Assembly (NCBI GenBank): GCA_910577045.1
Contig: CAJTLB010000007.1
Location: 62,001-126,000, forward strand
DNA from: an uncultured Lachnospiraceae bacterium
GTDB lineage: Bacteria; Bacillota; Clostridia; Lachnospirales; Lachnospiraceae
Direction: 5' to 3'
Length of the DNA: 64,000 nucleotides
Below, in pieces: positions 26,706-34,760 of the stretch. Within the stretch, counting starts at the first letter, position 1; each line of letters starts with the position of its first letter. Made by a program: the position numbers and the translations under genes. The notes below the pieces were generated by a model, which did no database searches, was not told the DNA's origin, and saw nothing but the letters and a program-made list of their open reading frames with translations.

Positions 26706-28079
26706 TTATTCCCTCCTAGCCTTTAGCTGTTCTGTTACTTTATTTCTTACCCGGAGTGCTTCCTCAGCCGCATATAGTTCATGAAGGATAAATATTTTGT
26801 CTGTATTAGAAAGAGTAAGATAGTCAGGCGCGTCAATTTCTTTTGGGGTGCAGGTTAATTTTTCTTCTGCCACCCCGGCAAGAAGCAGACGGAGTTTATA
26901 ATCTTCACAACGTACACCACTAATAATAATTTGGCAAATCGATGGATCATTTAAAAATTCAAAATCTGCATCATAAATCCATGTCATAATCTCAGAGGAG
27001 GCGACCCGATCAAAAACATCATCTAACATAAGGATAATTTCTTTTTTCCCTGGTTCCTTTTTTACATAGTCAAAAACACAAGAACATGCAATAGGGTTCT
27101 GCCCTTTTGCCATATGGGTGATTACCTCTGTATTCCCTATTTTTTCGTAGGAATAGCGGGATTCTACAATGCTTAAATTAGAAAAAGCTGCCTGTATTTG
27201 CTTAGCACTTAACCCAAATTCCCGCAATAAGGTAATGGCAGTTATTTGGTTATAGGCATTAAAAACACTATTTGTGATTAAAGGATAGTGTTCGGCTGCT
27301 GAAGCATGTGTAAGGGAAAGAGAATTTTCTTTAAAATTAAGTTCTGCAATATAGTCACTTTTAGGGGAAGCGAAACCACAAGAAGGGCAATAGGCATTCC
27401 CAATATGATGGTAACGAACATAGTGGTATTTTAAAGCAGAATGGCAATTTGGGCAAATGCGCATATCATTAATTATATTTATGCTTTCTGGCAAATCACT
27501 ATTCATAGGGGCAATAGAAAAATAAGTACGAGTATTTTCTGGCGCTAACCTGGCACTAATTAAATCATCAGCATTTAAGATAAGGTGAGAAGTCTTTGGA
27601 AGGCTCTCAGAAATAATGCGGAAAATAAACTCAGGGTGGGCATTGCGGTGGATACTGTCCCGGAATAGGTTGGTACAAACAGCATACGTAGGCTGTACAT
27701 AAGGATAAATTAATTTAGAACTTCGTTCATCTATTTCAAATACAGCAATTTTCTTTTTCGCTTTGCCAATAAGCGTGCTACCGCTAATTAGTGCGCTTGC
27801 CACTCCAGCATTAATATTAGAGCCGGCACGGTTATTTAAGACATCATAGCCATTTGCCATTAATGCGTCAATAATCATATTACAGACAGTAGTTTTTCCA
27901 TTCGTCCCAGTAACACTAATAATTGTTTCCGGTTTGTCTATCTGGCTAAGAAAATCTGGGCACAGTGTTATCGCCAGCTTACCGGGAAAGTAGCTGGCGT
28001 TCATTCCAAATAATTTTTGTGTAAACATAGCTGCCTTGCTAATAAACAAGGCAGATAAAAAACGTAGGTTCTTTTTCAT
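26706..28079 (-). CDS. MurT-like Mur ligase with zinc ribbon
   Basis: This 457-residue protein has the Mur ligase ATP-binding loop SVTGTNGKTTVCNMI, the segment FEIDERSS, a four-cysteine zinc ribbon (CPNC...CPSC) inserted in the central domain as in MurT, and a C-terminal DUF1727-type domain (WIYDADFE). MurT activates the D-Glu carboxylate of lipid II and GatD supplies ammonia. The partner gene here has lost its glutaminase residues, so this ligase may use free ammonia or another amine. It is the first gene of a three-gene minus-strand operon with the GatD-like and EctB-like genes. Confidence 0.85.
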   Translation of the reverse strand: MKKNLRFLSALFISKAAMFTQKLFGMNASYFPGKLAITLCPDFLSQIDKPETIISVTGTNGKTTVCNMIIDALMANGYDVLNNRAGSNINAGVASALISGSTLIGKAKKKIAVFEIDERSSKLIYPYVQPTYAVCTNLFRDSIHRNAHPEFIFRIISESLPKTSHLILNADDLISARLAPENTRTYFSIAPMNSDLPESINIINDMRICPNCHSALKYHYVRYHHIGNAYCPSCGFASPKSDYIAELNFKENSLSLTHASAAEHYPLITNSVFNAYNQITAITLLREFGLSAKQIQAAFSNLSIVESRYSYEKIGNTEVITHMAKGQNPIACSCVFDYVKKEPGKKEIILMLDDVFDRVASSEIMTWIYDADFEFLNDPSICQIIISGVRCEDYKLRLLLAGVAEEKLTCTPKEIDAPDYLTLSNTDKIFILHELYAAEEALRVRNKVTEQLKARRE

Positions 28080-28189
28080 GGTATAACCTCTTTTGGGTTG
28101 TATTCTTTTTATATTAGACTACTTTACCACAAAATTTGGGAATTATCCATATGAAAATAGGAAAATCTATTAGAATTCTATTAAGGGGT

Positions 28190-28762
28190 CTATTTTTCAG
28201 TTAAGCTGGCATTGGGATGTTGGATTGCAGATTTTATTTGGTTGGAGAGCTCCTCATTTTCAAGAATATGGATAAGCTCTAGGCCTAAGTCAATAGCAAA
28301 ACCAAGCCCTCTTGCAGTAATAATGGTTCCATCAGTTACTACGCCATTTTTTTCCATAATAGCCCCCATACATTTTTCTTCAAAGCCTGGGTAACAAGTA
28401 GCATGTTTGCCAGAAAGTAGATGGAGCTCCCCATAAACAATAGGGGCAGCACAAATAGCAGCTAAATATTTTTTATTTTTATGGCAGTTTTTAATTAAGG
28501 TAGTTAATCCTTCATGTGCAGCTAGGTATTTAGTCCCTGGCATACCACCCGGAAGAAAAAGAAGGGATGCGTCAGAGAAATCTGTTTCATCAAACAAAGC
28601 ATCTGCCTGTACAGTAATGCGGTGTGAACCAGTAATATATTTATTGTTGGTAATAGAAACCATGACAACCTCAATATTTGCCCTGCGGAGCAAATCAACG
28701 ACAGCAAGACATTCTACCTCTTCAAATCCATTTGCTAGAAATGTGTATACCTTTTTACTCAT
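28190..28762 (-). CDS. DJ-1/PfpI-family protein
   Basis: This 190-residue protein has the DJ-1 fold signatures: FLANGFEEVECLAVVDLLRRA near the N-terminus with the conserved Glu, LLFLPGGMPGTKYL, and the nucleophile-elbow Cys in AAICAAPIVYGE. The length matches the YajL/ThiJ branch. Proposed activities include deglycase/glyoxalase chemistry and protein repair; the exact substrate is debated for the family. GGAGG precedes the start on the minus strand. It is a single-gene unit divergent from the riboswitch-controlled oadB genes. Confidence 0.9.
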   Translation of the reverse strand: MSKKVYTFLANGFEEVECLAVVDLLRRANIEVVMVSITNNKYITGSHRITVQADALFDETDFSDASLLFLPGGMPGTKYLAAHEGLTTLIKNCHKNKKYLAAICAAPIVYGELHLLSGKHATCYPGFEEKCMGAIMEKNGVVTDGTIITARGLGFAIDLGLELIHILENEELSNQIKSAIQHPNASLTEK

Positions 28763-28884
28763 AAAAAAATCCTCCTTTGTTTCTTAGTGTGTATCATTCT
28801 TTTATAAAATACACTATAACAGTTAAGTTTGTGAGTTTCAAGTATTATTCCTGTTAAGGAAAAGAATTATTTTTGGAAAAACCC

Positions 28885-28913
28885 TTGTTACAATAAAAAA
28901 AATATGATATAAT
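28885..28913 (+). promoter_or_regulatory. Promoter for the riboswitch/oadB transcript
   Basis: TTGTTA (28885-28890), a 17-bp spacer and TATAAT (28908-28913) place the start just before the aptamer-like sequence. Confidence 0.65.
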
Positions 28914-28919
28914 AGCCCG

Positions 28920-29014
28920 CAAAAAGGGAGTAGCCAACATGTAAGTGTATTCTACTGCGTCAAGACGATTATAGATATAATCCGCATAGAGTTGAAATGG
29001 CAAGACTTTTATGG
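28920..29014 (+). promoter_or_regulatory. Probable yybP-ykoY (Mn2+) riboswitch aptamer
   Basis: The leader has the two hallmark segments of the yybP-ykoY class: AAAAGGGAGTAGC near the 5' end and GGCAAGACTTTT at the 3' end, whose AAAAG and CTTTT form the basal stem. Between them CGTCAAGACG precedes a hairpin GATTAT/ATAATC. The family binds Mn2+ between two facing loops and turns on downstream genes. Here the 3' basal strand overlaps the 5' arm of a terminator, which fits an ON switch. Assignment is by eye, without a covariance model. Confidence 0.65.
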
Positions 29015-29046
29015 CAACAGAAATTGCCATAAAAGTCTTTTTTATT
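29002..29046 (+). terminator. Riboswitch expression-platform terminator
   Basis: AAGACTTTTATGGCAA (29002-29017) pairs perfectly with TTGCCATAAAAGTCTT (29024-29039), followed by TTTTTATTT. Its 5' arm shares GACTTTT with the aptamer's closing stem, so the two structures exclude each other. Confidence 0.85.
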
Positions 29047-29074
29047 TGCTCCCATAAAGAAAAGGAGAGAAGAA

Positions 29075-30211
29075 ATGGAGTTTTTAGTTGAAGGAGTCCT
29101 GGCATTAACTTGGCAGCAGGTAGTAATGTATGGAATAGGGATTTTACTGATTTGGCTTGCTATTAAAAAGGAGTATGAGCCATCTTTGCTGCTTCCAATG
29201 GGGTTTGGGGCAATCCTTGTTAATTTGCCTAATACGGGGGTATTAAACCAAGTGCTGCCTGGGGTAGGTGAAGTAAGAGGCGTGATTGAATGGTTATTTG
29301 AAGTGGGAATTGAAGCTTCAGAGGCCATGCCAATTTTATTATTTATTGGAATTGGGGCAATGATTGATTTTGGGCCGTTACTTTCAAAACCAGTTATGTT
29401 TTTATTTGGCGCGGCAGCACAATTTGGTATTTTTGTTGCTATTTTAGTGGCATGTGTATTAGGGTTTGATTTAAAAGATGCCGCATCCATTGGTATTATT
29501 GGTGCAGCAGACGGGCCTACCTCTATTTTGGTGTCACAAGTATTAAAATCAAATTATATTGGTGCCATTGCAGTTGCTGCTTACTCTTATATGGCGTTAG
29601 TACCAATTGTACAGCCATTTGCTATCCGGCTTGTAACAACAAAAAAAGAACGCTGCATCCATATGGATTATGAGCCAGGGCAGGTAAATAAGGCGATGAA
29701 AATTGCTTTCCCTATTGTAGTAACCTTGATTGTGGGCTTGGTAGCTCCTTCTTCTGTGGCTTTAGTAGGATTTTTAATGTTTGGGAATTTGCTGCGGGAA
29801 TGTGGCGTATTGGGCACAATGTCGGAGACAGCACAGAACAACCTTGCGAATTTAATTACACTTCTACTTGGTATTACAATTGCATTTAGTATGCAGGCAG
29901 ACCGTTTTGTAAATGTCAATACTTTATTAATTATGGTAATTGGGTTGGTTGCATTTGTGTTTGATACAATTGGCGGAGTATTGTTTGCAAAGATTTTAAA
30001 TCTATTTTTAAAGAAAAAGATTAACCCTATGGTTGGGGCTGCTGGAATTTCTGCTTTCCCTATGTCGGCTAGGGTGGTGCAAAAGATGGCGCAAAAAGAA
30101 GAGCCTGGAAATATTATTTTAATGCACGCTGCTGGGGCAAATGTGTCAGGGCAGATTGCATCTGTAGTGGCAGGAGGCTTAGTGATTAGTTTAGTTACGC
30201 AGTTTTTATAA
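29075..30211 (+). CDS. Sodium-pump decarboxylase beta subunit (OadB/GcdB/MmdB family)
   Basis: This 378-residue membrane protein has the full beta-subunit pattern of Na+-translocating decarboxylases: LLLPMGFGAILVNLP, GIGAMIDFGPLL, the GIIGAADGPTSI segment with the conserved ion-binding Asp, and HAAGANVSGQIASV near the C-terminus. The family couples decarboxylation of a carboxybiotin carrier to Na+ export. A gamma-like subunit follows at 30241, but no alpha carboxyltransferase or biotin carrier gene is present, so those partners must lie elsewhere. Transcription appears to be controlled by the upstream Mn2+-type riboswitch. AAAGGAGAG precedes ATG 29075. Confidence 0.9.
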   Translation: MEFLVEGVLALTWQQVVMYGIGILLIWLAIKKEYEPSLLLPMGFGAILVNLPNTGVLNQVLPGVGEVRGVIEWLFEVGIEASEAMPILLFIGIGAMIDFGPLLSKPVMFLFGAAAQFGIFVAILVACVLGFDLKDAASIGIIGAADGPTSILVSQVLKSNYIGAIAVAAYSYMALVPIVQPFAIRLVTTKKERCIHMDYEPGQVNKAMKIAFPIVVTLIVGLVAPSSVALVGFLMFGNLLRECGVLGTMSETAQNNLANLITLLLGITIAFSMQADRFVNVNTLLIMVIGLVAFVFDTIGGVLFAKILNLFLKKKINPMVGAAGISAFPMSARVVQKMAQKEEPGNIILMHAAGANVSGQIASVVAGGLVISLVTQFL

Positions 30212-30240
30212 GAGTGATAGAAGAAGAGAGGGAGACTTTT

Positions 30241-30375
30241 ATGTGGAATAATGTTATAATAGGGTTGGAAATTATGGGAAAAGGAATGGCAGGAATATTT
30301 GTAGCTATTTTGGTAATTATGCTGGCAGTACAGATTCTTGCAAAGGTAACAGCAGGGCAGAAAAAGGAGGAATAG
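30241..30375 (+). CDS. Small OadG-like (gamma) subunit, 44 aa
   Basis: This short gene starts at ATG 30241 behind GAGAGGGAG. It encodes one membrane helix (MAGIFVAILVIMLAVQIL) preceded by a short lumenal-side segment and followed by a charged tail (GQKKEE). The MGKGMAGIF segment and the position right after the beta subunit are typical of OadG/GcdC-type assembly subunits, which anchor the complex. It is shorter than most OadG proteins (about 60-120 residues). The nitroreductase start follows 3 bp later. Confidence 0.75.
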   Translation: MWNNVIIGLEIMGKGMAGIFVAILVIMLAVQILAKVTAGQKKEE

Positions 30376-30377
30376 GG

Positions 30378-30953
30378 TTGCTTAAGGAACTGGTATTAAA
30401 AAATAGGACATATAGGCGGTTTTATGAGGAAGAGGCTGTTTCAGAAGAAACAATAAGGGAGCTTATTGATTTGGCAAGGACAGTCCCTTCTACGGCAAAT
30501 TCACAGGCATTGAAATTTGCAATAGTGACAAAGGAAGAAGAGAAAGAGAAAGTATTTTGTAACCTTGGCTGGGCAGCAGCACTAAAGGACTGGGACGGCC
30601 CAGAAAAAGGAGAACGCCCAGCAGCATATATTTTGGTATTATGCGATCAGGGCATTGCAAAAAATAAACCGATAGATAATGGGATTGTAGCACAGACCAT
30701 TATGCTTGGGGCATGTGAAAAAGGGCTTGGCGGATGTATTTTTGGGAATATAAAGCGGAAAGAATTATCAGAAGCATTTGGGATTTCTCCAGAACAATTT
30801 AGTATTGATTTGGTACTTGCTATTGGAAAACCGAAGGAAACAGTGGTTATTACAGAAGTAGGAGAAGATGGTTCTACCACATATTACCGGGATGAAGACC
30901 AAGTGCATTATGTGCCAAAAAGAAGCCTAAACGAGCTAATTGTGAAGTTATAG
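30378..30953 (+). CDS. Nitroreductase-family flavoprotein
   Basis: This 191-residue protein starts at TTG 30378, four to ten bases after an AAAAGGAGGA site. It shows the nitroreductase FMN motifs: NRTYRRFYEE (Arg-rich phosphate binding), ARTVPSTANSQALKFAI and, near the C-terminus, GLGGCIFGNI and LAIGKPKETV. The family reduces quinones, nitro compounds or flavins with NAD(P)H. It seems to be the last gene of the riboswitch-controlled transcript and ends before a bidirectional terminator. Substrate unknown. Confidence 0.85.
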   Translation: MLKELVLKNRTYRRFYEEEAVSEETIRELIDLARTVPSTANSQALKFAIVTKEEEKEKVFCNLGWAAALKDWDGPEKGERPAAYILVLCDQGIAKNKPIDNGIVAQTIMLGACEKGLGGCIFGNIKRKELSEAFGISPEQFSIDLVLAIGKPKETVVITEVGEDGSTTYYRDEDQVHYVPKRSLNELIVKL

Positions 30954-30964
30954 GGAGAAAGAAA

Positions 30965-31001
30965 AGGGACTGGATTTATAAGAAACAGCCCCTTTTTCTA
31001 T
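30965..31001. terminator. Bidirectional terminator between nitroreductase and deacetylase genes
   Basis: AAAGGGACTG and CAGCCCCTTT pair with one mismatch. A-rich sequence on the left and T-rich on the right suit both convergent genes. Confidence 0.7.
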
Positions 31002-31033
31002 TTAGAATATTTTATAAAATAAAAATTCGGCGT

Positions 31034-31834
31034 TTAAAAGAGTGTTACTTGTGTGCCGCCTTTTATTTCTATAATATTGCCGCCTACATTTAACCATGCA
31101 GATTGTATGGAAGGATTGTACACAAAACTTAAGTCGGATGAAAATTGAAGCCGGTGGCATACATCCATATAGTCTACAATCTCGATATTGGTGGCATACC
31201 AAGTATCTTCTTTTCCGCCAGTTAGTTTACAGAAATCTTCCATTAAGCCCCAGTTGTTTTCATTGGTAAATTCATAACTGTGCCCCCATACATACATCAT
31301 ATAAAGATATTGTGTTTTATGTAGTTCTATAAATTGTGCACCTAGTTCCATTAAGTTTTTGTTGTGGTGGCAGGTGGCGTTCCATTCTAAGAAATTATCA
31401 GGCATGGCAAAACCGTTCGTACTATGCACAGTCCTGGCATATTGTATGCCAAGTTTAGGGAGTACGTCAATAATTTCTTTATTATAAGAACCATTAGGGT
31501 AGGACAGGCCCCGTATAGGATAACCCATAATACGCTCTAATTCAGCCCGATCATCCATAACTTCCCGTACAATCTGTTCCATAGGGCAACGGGCAATGGT
31601 AGGATGGGTAAATGTATGGCAGGAGACTTCATGCCCTTTGTACAATTCGGGGAGTTCTTCTTTATGTAACCTTCTAGGGTCATTAAAACGCCCTGCATTG
31701 ACATGGAAAGTTCCTTTTATGCCATATTCATTGAAAATAGAAACCAGTTGGCGGTCTTCTTCGCGCCCATCATCATAACTCATAGTAAGAACTTTGTGTT
31801 TCCCACCTGGAAAACAATAATAAATAGTTTTCAT
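31034..31834 (-). CDS. Polysaccharide deacetylase-family (NodB-like) protein
   Basis: This 266-residue protein carries the NodB motifs: VLTMSYDDGREEDR with the catalytic Asp pair, GTFHVNAG, and the zinc HxxxH motif in SCHTFTHPTI, then RGLSYPNGSY. No signal peptide is seen, so a cytoplasmic location is likely, unlike secreted peptidoglycan deacetylases. A cytoplasmic carbohydrate or amide substrate is possible. GGAGG precedes its minus-strand start. It is a single-gene unit. Confidence 0.85.
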   Translation of the reverse strand: MKTIYYCFPGGKHKVLTMSYDDGREEDRQLVSIFNEYGIKGTFHVNAGRFNDPRRLHKEELPELYKGHEVSCHTFTHPTIARCPMEQIVREVMDDRAELERIMGYPIRGLSYPNGSYNKEIIDVLPKLGIQYARTVHSTNGFAMPDNFLEWNATCHHNKNLMELGAQFIELHKTQYLYMMYVWGHSYEFTNENNWGLMEDFCKLTGGKEDTWYATNIEIVDYMDVCHRLQFSSDLSFVYNPSIQSAWLNVGGNIIEIKGGTQVTLF

Positions 31835-31979
31835 TATCTTCCTCCTTTTTTGATGTTTAAGCTTTGCTTTGTTCTATTTGGGCAAAAATAGTTTTGTGCC
31901 TAACTATTTTTCATTATAATTATTTGTTAGAGAAATGGCAAGTAATATTATTTTTTGCTATTTCTGGAATCTTGCAGGC

Positions 31980-32068
31980 TGCCATGCTTCTAAGGCCGGG
32001 AGTATTGGGATATTACATAGACATGGTATCGGGCAGTTTATGCCATGCTTCTAAGGCCGGGAGTATTG
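31980..32068. repeat. Two 28-bp direct repeats, 61 bp apart
   Basis: The sequence TGCCATGCTTCTAAGGCCGG plus GAGTATTG occurs at 31980-32007 and again, identically, at 32041-32068. The ~300-bp gap around it (31835-32131) otherwise holds no recognisable gene. A short frame through the first copy has hydrophobic residues but no family resemblance. Confidence 0.8.
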
Positions 32069-32131
32069 ACTTTTAATGGGAAGTAGTAGATAATAAAGCT
32101 ACAGAAAATAAAGGAGCTTATAAAAGGGTAT

Positions 32132-32809
32132 ATGGAATTAGAAGAAGAGTATAACCACATACAAGAAAGTTTAAGAAGCAAAATTGATTTAACTGATCAT
32201 TTTTTAAAACAAAATATAAAAAGAGTATCTGGCGTAGATTTGGCATATTGGGCAGAAAAGGATAAAGAATATGCGGTTTGTTGTATTGTAACCATGGATT
32301 ATCAAACCAAAGAAGTATTAGAAATAAAAGCACTGCCTGATAAAATTGAAGTCCCATACCTTGCAGGGTATTTATCTTTCCGGGAACTGCCATTAATTAG
32401 AAAAACATTTGCGCTGCTAGAAAAAGAAACAGATATTGTCTTGTTTGATGGAAATGGTGTTTTGCATTACCGGAATATGGGGATTGCCACACATGCTGCT
32501 TTTTATTTGCAGAAACCGACAATTGGGGTAGCAAAGAGTTATTTAAAAGTGGATCATGTTGATTTTAGTATGCCAGAAGATAAACCTGGCGCTTATACAG
32601 ACATTCTTGTAAACCGGAAAGTGTATGGAAGGGCATTAAGGACACAAAAAGGAGTAAAGCCCATCTTTGTGTCTTGTGGGAATTTTATATCACTTGATAC
32701 AGCAACAGAGATTGTATTGAGCTTGGTGGAAGAAGGAAGCCGCCAGCCGCTGCCAACAAGGTTTGCTGATATTGAAACAAAAAAGTATAGGAAGAATTGG
32801 AATGGGTAA
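32132..32809 (+). CDS. nfi: Endonuclease V
   Basis: This 225-residue enzyme cuts near deoxyinosine in DNA. It has the EndoV motifs: VSGVDLAYW with the first catalytic Asp, PYLAGYLSFRELP, FDGNGVLHYRNMGIATHA with the second Asp and the substrate loop, and IGVAKSYL. Length is typical. It lies near a 3-methyladenine glycosylase gene, giving a small repair neighbourhood. The following membrane-protein gene starts about 4 bp after its stop, so the two are probably cotranscribed. AAAGGAG lies 21-15 bases before the start. Confidence 0.92.
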   Translation: MELEEEYNHIQESLRSKIDLTDHFLKQNIKRVSGVDLAYWAEKDKEYAVCCIVTMDYQTKEVLEIKALPDKIEVPYLAGYLSFRELPLIRKTFALLEKETDIVLFDGNGVLHYRNMGIATHAAFYLQKPTIGVAKSYLKVDHVDFSMPEDKPGAYTDILVNRKVYGRALRTQKGVKPIFVSCGNFISLDTATEIVLSLVEEGSRQPLPTRFADIETKKYRKNWNG

Positions 32810-32813
32810 GGGT

Positions 32814-33545
32814 ATGAAAGAGTTTAGTATTTCAAAAGTTTTGTATTATGGAGTAATTACAATAGAGATAGTAATTGCAAGTATTGTTACGTTATTATTC
32901 CCAGCAGATCTGGTATTAGATTTAGGCTGGAAAAAGTATAGTGCAGAAGATATTGAAAAGAATTATAGGGAATATGCGGGGCTTCCAGCAGGAGAAGGGA
33001 TTAACCAGATAACAGATGTGGAAGAGTTCCATCAGTCCTATTTAAAATATGCTACATTTGAAACAGATTCTATTATCCCGCTTGATGTGTACCGGTTAAA
33101 AAGTTTAAAAGATAAAAGAAGGACAGCAAAGAGTGGGAGAAGGATAGTATATAGAGGGAATAGAGAAACTTATGTAAAAAAGTTCCCAGTGGAACGGGTT
33201 TTATATAACCGTTATTATTTAGTGAGGCTTCCTGATAAAAATTATATTATTGCTTATTTGGATGATGCTTATTATTTCAAGTATTTACTCCGCGGGAAGG
33301 TACAGCTTCCTATAGGGCAGATGGAATACATACCTAGTAATGAAAAAACATATTTTGCATCCTGCGTGGAAGAGTATGGTTTAGAGGCAGAGGAAGTTAT
33401 GGTTATGTTTTCAGAAGAAAGATATGAAAAATGTGAGATAGTTAATTTCCTTATATTAATAGCAGTTTGGATTGTGGTAATGGTAATATTGTGTTTGATG
33501 AATGAATTAGTGGCAAGTATGTGGAAAAAAATATGGGGAAAATAG
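32814..33545 (+). CDS. Hypothetical membrane protein with an extracytoplasmic middle domain
   Basis: No family is recognised. The ~243-residue product has one helix near the N-terminus (VLYYGVITIEIVIASIVTLLF), a ~170-residue hydrophilic middle with many Tyr, Arg and Lys residues, and one helix near the C-terminus (IVNFLILIAVWIVVMVIL) ending in a basic tail. This gives an in-out-in topology with the middle outside the cell. ATG 32814 is preferred over 32802 by its spacing from GGGTAAGG. It follows endonuclease V with almost no gap. Confidence 0.6.
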   Translation: MKEFSISKVLYYGVITIEIVIASIVTLLFPADLVLDLGWKKYSAEDIEKNYREYAGLPAGEGINQITDVEEFHQSYLKYATFETDSIIPLDVYRLKSLKDKRRTAKSGRRIVYRGNRETYVKKFPVERVLYNRYYLVRLPDKNYIIAYLDDAYYFKYLLRGKVQLPIGQMEYIPSNEKTYFASCVEEYGLEAEEVMVMFSEERYEKCEIVNFLILIAVWIVVMVILCLMNELVASMWKKIWGK

Positions 33546-33622
33546 GGGGTGTTCCTTGACCTTTTTTGGGAAATAATGGATAATTAAAAGAAGGAACACT
33601 AGGAAAAATATGGAGGAAAAGA

Positions 33623-34207
33623 ATGAAAGAGGTACATCGGTGTGAATGGGCAGGGACAGATCCAATTTATATTGAATATCATGATAAGGAATGGGGCATA
33701 CCAGTCCACAATGATATAAAGCTTTTTGAAATGCTGATATTAGAAGGGATGCAGGCAGGGCTATCATGGATCACGATATTAAAGAAAAGAGAAGCATTTA
33801 GAGAAGCATTTGATGGGTTTGATCCAGATAAAGTAGCTTTTTATAAAACAGACAAAGTAGAAGAACTTATGAAAAATAAAGGGATTATCCGAAATAGGAG
33901 AAAGATAGAGGCGGCAATACAAAATGCACGTTTATTTTTAGTAATACAAGGGCAGTATGGGAGTTTTGATAAGTTTATATGGTCATATGTAGATAATACG
34001 CCTATTATTGGCAAGGTAGATAATATAAAAGAGCTGCCAGCAACTACTCCACTTTCTGATAAGATTAGTAAGGATTTAAAGGAAATGGGGTTTAAATTCG
34101 TTGGTTCTACGATTATCTATTCTTTTATGCAGGCAGTTGGCATGGTAGATAACCATACCATCTGGTGTTTCTGCCATACAAAGAATAGGGAAAATAAATG
34201 GAAATAA
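33623..34207 (+). CDS. tag: DNA-3-methyladenine glycosylase I
   Basis: This 194-residue enzyme excises 3-methyladenine from alkylated DNA. The N-terminal HRCEWAG and YHDKEWGIPV and the C-terminal VDNHTIWCFCH supply the Cys/His residues of the Tag zinc snap. The helix-hairpin-helix region LSWITILKKREAFREAF is conserved. GGAGGAAAAG precedes the start. An inverted repeat GTGTTCCTT/AAGGAACAC flanks 33550-33600 in the leader. The IS200/IS605 element begins just after its stop and leaves the gene intact. Confidence 0.93.
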   Translation: MKEVHRCEWAGTDPIYIEYHDKEWGIPVHNDIKLFEMLILEGMQAGLSWITILKKREAFREAFDGFDPDKVAFYKTDKVEELMKNKGIIRNRRKIEAAIQNARLFLVIQGQYGSFDKFIWSYVDNTPIIGKVDNIKELPATTPLSDKISKDLKEMGFKFVGSTIIYSFMQAVGMVDNHTIWCFCHTKNRENKWK

Positions 34208-34316
34208 ACGTATAAATGAAATAAGCTGCTTCTTGAAATAAGGCTACCGCAATCCCACTGGCTTTAGACGGTGGGTTAAGGTAGCCAAAAGTAGCAGCTT
34301 GTGTTATACTTATGTC

Positions 34317-34760
34317 ATGGGAACATGGAAATCTAAAAACAAACATAAGTATTTATTACAATACCACATAATTTTCGTATGCAAGTACAGGAAGAAACTA
34401 CTGGCATCAAAACAAATGTCGGATGATATAAAACAGTTCTCTTATGAGATATGCCAAAAGCATCACGTAAGAATCAGATATATGGAAAAAGTGTTAAAAC
34501 GTCTGGATAAAGACCATATTCATTACATGATAGAGATGGAACCAACCATGTCCATCAGTAAAATCGTAAATTGGATGAAGGGTTATACAACATCTCATAT
34601 CTGGGAAAGAGATTCAAATTATTTACGAAAACATTTTTAGAAAGAGCATACTTTCTGGACAGATGGATATCTTGCCTGTAGGGTAGGTAATGTTTCGGAA
34701 GAAATGTTGCATAAATACGTAAAAAAACCAAGGATAGAGGGTGGTGACAGTAAGTGTTAA
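34317..34760 (+). pseudogene. TnpA (Y1 HUH transposase), cut by an amber stop
   Basis: From ATG 34317 the frame gives the IS200-type transposase core, including the HUH motif in DHIHYMIEM. A TAG at 34638-34640 replaces the Trp expected in LRKHFWKEHTFW. The same frame then reads KEHTFWTDGYLACRVGNVSEEMLHKYVKK to a TAA at 34758-34760. The Tyr in EMLHKYVKK is the expected catalytic nucleophile, so the truncated product lacks it. Only one base change is needed to restore the enzyme, which suggests recent loss, or suppression if the host reads UAG. Confidence 0.8.

Noticed and set aside
31864..32076. A 70-codon frame in the gap before endonuclease V.
   Set aside because: It has no RBS, overlaps the divergent deacetylase upstream region and runs through the direct repeats, with no family likeness.
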